Assembly (NCBI GenBank): GCA_963716125.1
Contig: OY970294.1
Coordinates: 2,480,001 to 2,544,000, forward strand
DNA length: 64,000 nt
Direction of reading: 5' to 3'
Source of the DNA: Acidiluteibacter sp963716125
GTDB taxonomy: Bacteria > Bacteroidota > Bacteroidia > Flavobacteriales_E > Vicingaceae
The stretch's first letter is position 1; each line of letters starts with the position of its first letter. The position numbers and the translations under genes are program-made. The notes beneath the pieces were generated by a model. It had not been told where the DNA came from. It worked only from the letters and a program-made list of their open reading frames with translations, and did not search any database. Shown in pieces: positions 17,341-24,584 of this stretch.

Positions 17341-17601
17341 TTACTCTCCTAGTTTATTCTTTGTGGATTTTGATAATTCCAATACTTGTTGTTTTGAGTA
17401 TTTTTTTAAGCTTTTTTCCCTGATAAGGGCTTCTTTTTTTGAAAGGTAAATTTCTAAATGAAATAGTTCCCAATCATTATATTTTGAAGTATATCTACTT
17501 TCTCCATTATTATGCTGTTCTAATCTTTTTATAGGATTTTCTGAGAACCCTTTATAGTAACAGTCTTTTTCTTTGCTGTAAATAATATAAACATAATACA
17601 T
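17341..17601 (-). CDS. GIY-YIG nuclease-family protein, copy 2
   Basis: This 86-residue protein is identical to copies 3, 4 and 5. It has YVYIIY, CYYKGFSENPIKRLEQHN (Arg26) and EALIREK (Glu62). All residues expected for a GIY-YIG nuclease active site except the classical glycine spacing are present, so activity is possible. It stops at GE, just where the sequence joins the pseudo-tRNA fragment. Its upstream leader is A/T-rich and includes the tRNA D-loop/anticodon-like fragment at 17679-17700. Single-domain GIY-YIG genes next to tRNAs are widespread in Bacteroidota databases, but their role is unknown to me. Confidence 0.87.
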   Translation of the reverse strand: MYYVYIIYSKEKDCYYKGFSENPIKRLEQHNNGESRYTSKYNDWELFHLEIYLSKKEALIREKSLKKYSKQQVLELSKSTKNKLGE

Positions 17602-17717
17602 TACTGAAAATTAAGTAAAAAATAAAAAACTTCAAAAAATGACAGTAAAATTTTCACGCTGGAAAACTTTTAAAAGAATGACAGGCAGGTATTTCAAACC
17701 TAATTTCATTAAACGGA

Positions 17718-17752
17718 AAAAGCTCCCCCCAAATTTCTTGGGGGAAGCTTTT
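17718..17752. terminator. Array hairpin 4
   Basis: 35-base hairpin downstream (leftward) of the pseudo-tRNA 3' half at 17756, in the position that the tRNA terminator occupies after the genuine tRNA-Asp. Confidence 0.82.
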
Positions 17753-17755
17753 AAG

Positions 17756-17808
17756 CGGTCTGGACGAGACTCGAACTCGTCCCCAAGCTTCTTGGGGATG
17801 ACAGGCAG
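17756..17808 (-). repeat. Pseudo-tRNA-Asp 3' half, unit 2
   Basis: Same content as the unit at 17275-17327: duplicated CTGCCTGTCA, small hairpin, T arm and acceptor 3' strand of tRNA-Asp. Confidence 0.85.
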
Positions 17809-17821
17809 ATAATCAATTTAT

Positions 17822-18082
17822 TTACTCTCCTAGTTTATTCTTTGTGGATTTTGATAATTCCAATACTTGTTGTTTTGAGTATTTTTTTAAGCTTTTTTCC
17901 CTGATAAGGGCTTCTTTTTTTGAAAGGTAAATTTCTAAATGAAATAGTTCCCAATCATTATATTTTGAAGTATATCTACTTTCTCCATTATTATGCTGTT
18001 CTAATCTTTTTATAGGATTTTCTGAGAACCCTTTATAGTAACAGTCTTTTTCTTTGCTGTAAATAATATAAACATAATACAT
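17822..18082 (-). CDS. GIY-YIG nuclease-family protein, copy 3
   Basis: This 86-residue product is identical in protein and, by eye, in nucleotide sequence to copies 2, 4 and 5. The motifs are as for copy 2 (YVYIIY, YYKGF, Arg26, His30, Glu62). The lack of any silent difference between copies means either very recent unequal crossing-over or continuing gene conversion. No separate function can be assigned. Confidence 0.87.
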   Translation of the reverse strand: MYYVYIIYSKEKDCYYKGFSENPIKRLEQHNNGESRYTSKYNDWELFHLEIYLSKKEALIREKSLKKYSKQQVLELSKSTKNKLGE

Positions 18083-18198
18083 TACTGAAAATTAAGTAAA
18101 AAATAAAAAACTTCAAAAAATGACAGTAAAATTTTCACGCTGGAAAACTTTTAAAAGAATGACAGGCAGGTATTTCAAACCTAATTTCATTAAACGGA

Positions 18199-18233
18199 AA
18201 AAGCTCCCCCCAAATTTCTTGGGGGAAGCTTTT
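18199..18233. terminator. Array hairpin 5
   Basis: 35-base hairpin of the array family. It follows the pseudo-tRNA 3' half at 18237 when read leftward. Confidence 0.82.
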
Positions 18234-18236
18234 AAG

Positions 18237-18289
18237 CGGTCTGGACGAGACTCGAACTCGTCCCCAAGCTTCTTGGGGATGACAGGCAG
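18237..18289 (-). repeat. Pseudo-tRNA-Asp 3' half, unit 3
   Basis: Same content as the other unit fragments; the last 25 bases equal the 3' end of the genuine tRNA-Asp. Confidence 0.85.
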
Positions 18290-18302
18290 ATAATCAATTT
18301 AT

Positions 18303-18563
18303 TTACTCTCCTAGTTTATTCTTTGTGGATTTTGATAATTCCAATACTTGTTGTTTTGAGTATTTTTTTAAGCTTTTTTCCCTGATAAGGGCTTCTTTTT
18401 TTGAAAGGTAAATTTCTAAATGAAATAGTTCCCAATCATTATATTTTGAAGTATATCTACTTTCTCCATTATTATGCTGTTCTAATCTTTTTATAGGATT
18501 TTCTGAGAACCCTTTATAGTAACAGTCTTTTTCTTTGCTGTAAATAATATAAACATAATACAT
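18303..18563 (-). CDS. GIY-YIG nuclease-family protein, copy 4
   Basis: This 86-residue product is identical to copies 2, 3 and 5. It lies between a D-loop/anticodon-like tRNA fragment (18641-18662) and a pseudo-tRNA 3' half (18237-18289), both on the coding strand. The arrangement is as if the gene had been inserted into a tRNA gene at the anticodon loop, with CTGCCTGTCA repeated on each side. Confidence 0.87.
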   Translation of the reverse strand: MYYVYIIYSKEKDCYYKGFSENPIKRLEQHNNGESRYTSKYNDWELFHLEIYLSKKEALIREKSLKKYSKQQVLELSKSTKNKLGE

Positions 18564-18679
18564 TACTGAAAATTAAGTAAAAAATAAAAAACTTCAAAAA
18601 ATGACAGTAAAATTTTCACGCTGGAAAACTTTTAAAAGAATGACAGGCAGGTATTTCAAACCTAATTTCATTAAACGGA

Positions 18680-18714
18680 AAAAGCTCCCCCCAAATTTCT
18701 TGGGGGAAGCTTTT
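18680..18714. terminator. Array hairpin 6
   Basis: 35-base hairpin of the array family, after the pseudo-tRNA 3' half at 18718 when read leftward. Confidence 0.82.
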
Positions 18715-18717
18715 AAG

Positions 18718-18770
18718 CGGTCTGGACGAGACTCGAACTCGTCCCCAAGCTTCTTGGGGATGACAGGCAG
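18718..18770 (-). repeat. Pseudo-tRNA-Asp 3' half, unit 4
   Basis: Same content as the other unit fragments; this is the copy nearest to the genuine tRNA-Asp. Confidence 0.85.
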
Positions 18771-18783
18771 ATAATCAATTTAT

Positions 18784-19044
18784 TTACTCTCCTAGTTTAT
18801 TCTTTGTGGATTTTGATAATTCCAATACTTGTTGTTTTGAGTATTTTTTTAAGCTTTTTTCCCTGATAAGGGCTTCTTTTTTTGAAAGGTAAATTTCTAA
18901 ATGAAATAGTTCCCAATCATTATATTTTGAAGTATATCTACTTTCTCCATTATTATGCTGTTCTAATCTTTTTATAGGATTTTCTGAGAACCCTTTATAG
19001 TAACAGTCTTTTTCTTTGCTGTAAATAATATAAACATAATACAT
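18784..19044 (-). CDS. GIY-YIG nuclease-family protein, copy 5 (nearest to the tRNA)
   Basis: This 86-residue product is identical to copies 2-4 and is the first GIY-YIG gene after tRNA-Asp and its hairpin. The start ATG at 19042-19044 is preceded on the coding strand by an A/T-rich stretch. I see no exact TAnnTTTG promoter there, so expression may depend on read-through of the tRNA hairpin or on a weak promoter. Confidence 0.87.
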   Translation of the reverse strand: MYYVYIIYSKEKDCYYKGFSENPIKRLEQHNNGESRYTSKYNDWELFHLEIYLSKKEALIREKSLKKYSKQQVLELSKSTKNKLGE

Positions 19045-19160
19045 TACTGAAAATTAAGTAAAAAATAAAAAACTTCAAAAAATGACAGTAAAATTTTCAC
19101 GCTGGAAAACTTTTAAAAGAATGACAGGCAGGTATTTCAAACCTAATTTCATTAAACGGA

Positions 19161-19195
19161 AAAAGCTCCCCCCAAATTTCTTGGGGGAAGCTTTT
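19161..19195. terminator. Array hairpin 7, terminator of the genuine tRNA-Asp
   Basis: 35-base hairpin starting 4 bases after the tRNA 3' end when read leftward (AAAAGCTTCCCCC / GGGGGGAGCTTTT arms followed by a T-rich stretch). It is the expected intrinsic terminator of the tRNA transcript and the template from which the other hairpins seem to be copied. Confidence 0.85.
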
Positions 19196-19198
19196 AAG

Positions 19199-19272
19199 CG
19201 GTCTGGACGAGACTCGAACTCGCGACCCCCTGCGTGACAGGCAGGTATTCTAACCAACTGAACTACCAGACC
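19199..19272 (-). tRNA. tRNA-Asp (anticodon GTC)
   Basis: On the minus strand a full cloverleaf folds. The acceptor stem is GGTCTGG with CCAGACC, the anticodon stem-loop is CCTGC-CTGTCAC-GCAGG giving anticodon GTC, and the T arm is GCGAG-TTCGAGT-CTCGT with one terminal mismatch. The discriminator base is G and CCA is not encoded. Its 3' 25 bases are the sequence repeated in the tandem array downstream. A TAnnTTTG promoter lies about 38 bases upstream. Confidence 0.95.
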
Positions 19273-19309
19273 GTTTATCTTTTAGTAATTTTCTTTTCTG
19301 TTGGGACGA

Positions 19310-19343
19310 CAAAAGTAACAACATTTTTTAAATAGAAAATCAA
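19310..19343 (-). promoter_or_regulatory. Promoter of tRNA-Asp
   Basis: On the minus strand TTG (19343-19341) is followed after 23 bases by TACTTTTG (19317-19310), a match to TTG-N17..23-TAnnTTTG. The tRNA 5' end is at 19272, leaving a leader of about 30 bases to be removed by RNase P. Confidence 0.6.
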
Positions 19344-19365
19344 TTAAGTGAAATTTTTAATAATT

Positions 19366-20289
19366 TTATTTCATCTTACTTCTTTTTATCAAATAAGGTG
19401 ATAGTATCTGATTGAAACCCTTATTGATATCAGCTTCTACAAATTCTATTTTATATTGTGCACACTTCAATTTTAAAGCATCTTTTCGCTTTTTTACCTC
19501 CTCAACATACTTATTTTTCACTTCTGTGGAGTTCAATTTCACTTCTTCCCCACTTTCTAAGTCAATAAATTTATATGGTCGATTGTCAAAATCAAATTCT
19601 AATTCTTTGCTTTCATCAATTACATGAAATAAAATTACTTCATGTTTATTGTGCTTTAAATGCTGCATCGCTGAGAAAATTTGTTCTTCTTGATCTACAT
19701 CATCTATCATATCACTAAATAGAATAATTAAAGATCGCTGATGAACTATTTCTGCTATTTGGTGCAATGCATCAACGGTGGCTGTTTTTACATTCTTGCT
19801 ATCTTGATTGAGTATTCTCTCTAATTCAGATATAATCAATCTGTGATGCCTCACATTTGATTTATTAGCAGTATGAAAATCTAAACTTTCATTAAAAGTA
19901 CTTAAGCCAAAAGCATCTCTTTGTTTTTTCAATAATTCCATCAATGCAGCTGCTGCATAAATAGAAAATTTTATTTTATTATAGCTTTCTTCTTTCTCTT
20001 TTTCAGGGAAATACATAGAGGAACTTGTATCAATTACCAACTGACAACGCAAATTGGTTTCTTCTTCATACCGTTTTACGAAAAGCTTATCCGTCTTACC
20101 GTATAATTTCCAATCTATATGCTTGGTTGACTCACCATTATTATAAATTCTATGCTCTGCAAACTCTACAGAGAAACCATGAAATGGACTTTTATGTAAT
20201 CCAGTAATAAAGCCTTCTACTACTTGTTTTGCAAGTAGTTCCAAATGACTGTAACGTTGTAAATTGGCTCTATCTATCTTTTCTATCAA
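19366..20289 (-). CDS. DUF58 domain protein (standalone)
   Basis: This is a 307-residue soluble protein. It has the DUF58 core GESTKHIDWKLYGKTDKLFVKRYEEET (about residues 52-78), followed by a von Willebrand A-like domain with MIDAS motif DTSSS (about 89-93) and ILFSDMIDD. DUF58 proteins are usually encoded beside MoxR ATPases and VWA proteins, and a second DUF58 gene at 51203 is in that setting. This one lies alone between trxA and tRNA-Asp. The role is unknown; cell-envelope assembly or chaperone-like functions are suspected for the family. Confidence 0.85.
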   Translation of the reverse strand: MIEKIDRANLQRYSHLELLAKQVVEGFITGLHKSPFHGFSVEFAEHRIYNNGESTKHIDWKLYGKTDKLFVKRYEEETNLRCQLVIDTSSSMYFPEKEKEESYNKIKFSIYAAAALMELLKKQRDAFGLSTFNESLDFHTANKSNVRHHRLIISELERILNQDSKNVKTATVDALHQIAEIVHQRSLIILFSDMIDDVDQEEQIFSAMQHLKHNKHEVILFHVIDESKELEFDFDNRPYKFIDLESGEEVKLNSTEVKNKYVEEVKKRKDALKLKCAQYKIEFVEADINKGFNQILSPYLIKRSKMK

Positions 20290-20340
20290 TGCTTTGAGAT
20301 TTTATAAATTCAAAAATAAGAATTGTTTGGACAAAAAAAG

Positions 20341-20381
20341 AGCTTAAACTCATTTGTGACTTTACAAAATGAGTTTAAGCT
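20341..20381 (-). terminator. Intrinsic terminator of trxA
   Basis: Perfect 15-base arms AGCTTAAACTCATTT and AAATGAGTTTAAGCT are separated by 11 bases. On the minus strand the hairpin is followed by CTTTTTTTG. It starts 22 bases after the trxA stop codon. Confidence 0.88.
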
Positions 20382-20403
20382 ACAATTTATGATTGACTCA
20401 AGA

Positions 20404-20721
20404 TTAAACCAATGAATTCAATTTTTCTGCATAAGCTGATTTTGGAGCTGCTCCTACTTGTTTATCAACAACTTCTCCGCCTTTGAAAAACAATACTGTT
20501 GGTATATTTCTAATCCCAAACTTAGCTGAAATACCCGGATTGTCATCCACATTTACTTTTCCAACTACTGCTTTTCCATCGTATTCTGTATGTAATTCGT
20601 CCACTACAGGACCTACCATACGACAAGGTCCACACCATTCTGCCCAAAAATCTACTAATACTGGTTTATCTGATTTTTCTACTAATTCTTCGAAATTTGC
20701 GTCTGTTAGTTCTACTGCCAT
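20404..20721 (-). CDS. trxA: Thioredoxin
   Basis: This 105-residue protein matches the full length of cytosolic thioredoxin. FWAEWCGPCRMV contains the redox WCGPC active site (Cys30, Cys33). The cis-proline loop NIPTVLFFKGGE and the GAAPKSAYAEKL C-terminal helix are present. It reduces protein disulfides using NADPH through thioredoxin reductase, which is not encoded here. The gene has its own promoter (20750-20779) and terminator (20341-20381), so it is probably monocistronic. Confidence 0.96.
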   Translation of the reverse strand: MAVELTDANFEELVEKSDKPVLVDFWAEWCGPCRMVGPVVDELHTEYDGKAVVGKVNVDDNPGISAKFGIRNIPTVLFFKGGEVVDKQVGAAPKSAYAEKLNSLV

Positions 20722-20749
20722 CTCTTTTATTTTTATTATTATTTATATT

Positions 20750-20779
20750 CAAAATTACTTTTACAAACTCTTTACCAAA
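20750..20779 (-). promoter_or_regulatory. Promoter of trxA
   Basis: On the minus strand TTTG (20779-20776) is followed after 18 bases by TAATTTTG (20757-20750), a good Bacteroidota promoter, 28 bases before the trxA start codon. Confidence 0.65.
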
Positions 20780-20807
20780 GTTATTTTCACGACAATTTGG
20801 CATTCTT

Positions 20808-23800
20808 TTATGAAACCGAATAAGTTACTTCTTTCATATTGTCCAATGTTTTTAAAACATCATCAGATAAGCTTATCTTTTTACTTCTTGAAGTCAATAA
20901 AACGGTATTCTTTTCTTTTCTATCGACGAAATTTAATGAAAATTTACAACTCCCTTTAGAAGAATTTGTAATATTTTCCATTTTATTGATAAAATCATCG
21001 GATATATCGTCCACATCTACATCTACTACAATAGATTTGGTCATTTTATCTTTAATATCAGCCAAAAGCTCTATGTTGGTGATTTTAAATTCTAATTTCT
21101 CTTTATCCCACTTCCCTGGCTCTACTTTTCCAACTAAATAGAGAAACCAACCTGAGGTCAAATATCCTTTATGTTTCACATATTCGTCTCCAAAAATGAA
21201 AAACTTAAAAGAGTCTTGATAATCCTCTAAAGTTAAAATTCCAAATGGCTTACCTGTTTTCGTCATTCTGTGATGCTACTTCAGTGACAATTCCTGCCAT
21301 TTTTACCTCTTTTCTGCCTTTAATCTCATCCAATCGATGCATTTCTTTGGTAGAAGTATTGCAAAATTGATCGATTTCAAACTTAAAATCATCTAAAGGA
21401 TGGCCTGAAAGATAAATACCAACCACTTCTTTTTCTTTAGATAATTTTTCTAAAGTTCCCCATTCAGGTGCTTTTGGGATTTCAGGCTGAGGCATTTCTA
21501 CATCTGAAGCTTCTCCAAATAAAGATACTTGTGAAGAATTTTAGTGCTTCTTGATGAGAACCTCCAAATTTTAATGCTTTTTCTAAAAAGGTGGTTCCAT
21601 CGCCTGTATCCGAAAAATAAACAGCTCGATGTACATTCTTCAAAAGAGTCGAATCCGCCGGCTAAAGCCATATTTTCAAAGGTTCTCTTATTGGCAGATC
21701 TTAAATCTACTCTTTTGGTTACATCAAAAATAGAAGTATAATTTCCATTCTCTTTTCGCTCATTGACAATGGCTTCCACCGCTCCTTCTCCTACACCTTT
21801 TACTGCGCCTAATCCAAAACGGATTTCGCCTTTCTTATTGACTGCAAATTTATAAGTACTTTCATTCACATCAGGCCCTAAAACAGGAGTGCCCATACGT
21901 CGACATTCTTCCATAAAGAAAGTAACTTTTTTAATGTCGTTCATATTGTTAGTTAAAACAGCAGCCATATATTCAGCCGGATAATTGGCTTTGAGGTAAG
22001 CAGTTTGAAACGCAACAACAGAATAAGCTGCTGAATGCGAACGGTTAAATCCATACTCAGCAAATTTCATCATTATATCAAAAACCTCTGATGACTTCTT
22101 TTTATCTACTCTGATGAATGTTAAATGCACCTTCAACAAACTTTTCTTTTTGTTGTTGCATTACATCCATTTTCTTTTTCCCCATAGCTCTTCTCAGCAA
22201 ATCTGCTTCACCCAAAGAATATCCTGCCATTATTTGTGCCGCTTGCATAATTTGCTCCTGATACACCATAATACCATTGGTATCTTTCAAGATATCTTTC
22301 AATAAATCGTGAGGATATTCAACTATCTACATCTCCCCTTTTTCGTTGAAATAAAAAGTTCAATAAATTGCATCGGTCCCGGACGATACAAAGCGTTCAT
22401 TGCAATTAAATCTTCGATATCAGTCGGTCTTAAATTCTTTAAGATGCTTTTGCATACCCGCAGATTCAAATTGAAAAGTTCCATTGGTTTCACCTCTTTG
22501 GTATAACTCGTATGTCTTTTACATCGTCCAAAGGAATTTCATCAGGATCAATATCTACATCGTAATTTTCTTTGATTAAGGCAATTGCATCTCTTATAAT
22601 GGTTAAAGTTTTAAGACCTAAGAAATCCATTTTTAAAAGACCTGCATCTTCCACTACTTTGTTATCAAACTGAGTTACTAGTAATTCAGCATCTTTTGAT
22701 GTACAAACAGGAATATAATTAGTGATATCGTCAGGTGAAATAATAACTCCACAAGCGTGAATACCTGTATTTCGCACAGATCCTTCTAGTGTTTTTGCAT
22801 GTATCAAAGTTTCGGCAATAAATGTCTTTTCCTGCAATGATAGAACGCATTTGATTTGCTTGATCTTGATTGCTCTGCATTCAACATTTTTTTAATCATC
22901 GCATCATCCCAATTAAATACTTTATCTAATGAAGTATCAGGAACCAATTTGGTTACTTTCTCCACATCAGGCAATGGAATATCCAATACTCTTCCTACAT
23001 CTCTTATAGAAGATTTGGCAGCCATAGAACCATAAGTAATGATTTGTGCTACTTGATTTCTACCATATTTTTCTAACGACATAATCTATAATTTTTGATC
23101 GTCCATCATCATCAAAATCTATATCAATATCAGGCATTGAAACCCTTTCAGGATTTAAAAATCGTTCAAAAAGCAATTTGTATTTAATAGGATCAATATT
23201 TGTAATTCCAACACAATATGCTACAGCAGAACCTGCTGCAGAACCTCTACCAGGTCCAACTGAAACACCCAAATCACGAGCTACCGTTGTAAAATCTTGA
23301 ACAATCAAGAAATAACCAGGAAAACCCATATCCTTAATAATTTTCAGCTCAAAAGTTAGGCGTTCTTCAATTTCTGCTGTTATAGCTCCATACCTCTTTT
23401 TGGCACCATCATAAGGTCAAATGCTTTAAATAATCATCTTGAGTTAAAAATCCTTCAGGCAAGGTATAATTAGGCAATAAAATATCACGCTTCAATTCGG
23501 GCGTAACTATTTTATCTACAATCATATTGGTATTGTCAATCGCTTCAGGAATATCTTTGAAAATTTCCTTCATTTCAGCTGTGGTTTTGAAATAAAACTC
23601 ATGAATTTGGAAAACCAAATCGAAAACCTTTTCCATAACCTCTAGGTGTGCTCATTTTATCTCCTGTATTAACACATAATAAGATATCGTGAGCTGTCCC
23701 AATCTTCTTCTTCAACATAGTGAGAATCATTGGTAGCGATTAAAGGCACATCATATTTTTTAGACCACTTGATTAAAATCTGATTGACATCTTCTTGAGT

Positions 23801-24369
23801 CATTCCAGTACCATCAATCTCACCTAATCCATGTCGTTGTATTTCAATGTAATAATCATCACCAAAAATCTCAAACCATTCTTTAAAGACTTCTTCTCCT
23901 CTTCTTCTCCTTTTAACAAAATAGCTTGTTGAACTCAGAGGCTATACAGCAAGTAGTGGCAATTAATCCTTCCTTATATTGCTCCAACAAGTTTCTTATC
24001 AATACGTGGAATATTTACCATATAAACCCTCCAAATAACCTAAAGAACAGAGTTTCGCTAAATTTTCGATAGCCCGCTTGATTTTTTGCCAATAATAATT
24101 GATGATAACGTTTGTCTTTAACCCCTTTAGTAAACTCTCTTTTAAACCGATCTTCTACTAAATAGAATTCACAACCAACAATTGGCTTTAATTCCAACTT
24201 TTGCTGCTTCTGCAACAAATTGGAAAGCACCAAACATATTTCCATGATCTGTCAAAGCTATCCCAGGCATTCCATCGGCTTTTGCCTTCGCCATCATACC
24301 AGGTATGGACGCAGCACCGTCTAATAGAGAGAATTGAGAATGACAATGAAGGTGAGAAAAATTACACAT
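20808..24369 (-). pseudogene. dnaE: DNA polymerase III alpha subunit, broken by about 20 single-base indels
   Basis: Joining frames gives a nearly full-length DnaE of about 1,180 residues. It begins MCNFSHLHCHSQFSLLDG (PHP domain). It continues through GPGRGSAAGS and the catalytic acidic motif PDIDIDFDDDGR of the palm. Next are YRPGPMQFIELF, AEYGFNRSHSAAYS and the helix-hairpin-helix region. It ends in an OB fold at 20808. Frame changes occur near 24186, 24064, 24012, 23988, 23936, 23912, 23696, 23607, 23413, 23068, 22870, 22818, 22516, 22432, 22345, 22324, 22115, 21635, 21538 and 21279. Most are single-base insertions, and the amino-acid sequence between them is well conserved with no in-frame stops. 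DnaE is essential, so sequence error is more likely than real loss. Confidence 0.88.
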
Positions 24370-24401
24370 TTGAGCTTATTTTAAAGTGATATCGAATCAT
24401 T

Positions 24402-24409
24402 CAAAGATA
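24402..24409 (-). promoter_or_regulatory. -7 element upstream of dnaE
   Basis: TATCTTTG on the minus strand matches TAnnTTTG and lies 32 bases before the dnaE start. I see no clear -33 TTTG at the right distance, so the call is weak. Confidence 0.4.
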
Positions 24410-24584
24410 AGCGAATACGACCCTGAAATAACCTACTGTTAATAAAAAGGGAGAAATAATAAAGAGCAGTAATAAACAACTTATTGGGGTGTGGAAAAGT
24501 TTTTTTTATTGAGAAGCTAGAAGTTATATCTAATATTTTAGACTTTAGATCTTAGTCTTATAGAAAAAAGAAAAATAAAAAAAA

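Larger units (their letters stand above)
17275..19198 (-). repeat. Tandem array of four 481-bp units: tRNA-Asp 3' end + GIY-YIG gene + hairpin
   Basis: Landmarks recur at exactly 481-base spacing. tRNA 3'-end copies start at 17275, 17756, 18237 and 18718, and the genuine tRNA-Asp at 19199 is in the same register. GIY-YIG genes end at 17341, 17822, 18303 and 18784. Hairpins start at 17718, 18199, 18680 and 19161. I see no base differences between units. Read leftward, each unit carries a hairpin, a D-loop/anticodon-like fragment, the GIY-YIG gene, and then a fragment holding the tRNA anticodon end, T arm and acceptor 3' strand. Identical units imply recent amplification, and the true copy number may differ from the assembly. 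Confidence 0.92.

Noticed and set aside
17275..19198. CRISPR array
   Set aside because: The period is 481 bases, the units are identical throughout and contain a gene; there are no variable spacers.
19075..19257. 60-codon minus-strand frame overlapping tRNA-Asp
   Set aside because: It translates the tRNA 3' half and hairpin; such peptides are frequent database artefacts.
17275..19272. Group I intron in tRNA-Asp
   Set aside because: The anticodon-loop position and GIY-YIG gene suggested it. But the genuine tRNA-Asp is uninterrupted, the pseudo-tRNAs lack a 5' half, and there is too little non-coding sequence for an intron core.
20808..24369. Programmed frameshifting or inteins in dnaE
   Set aside because: About twenty shifts at unrelated sequences cannot be programmed, and no intein block is visible.
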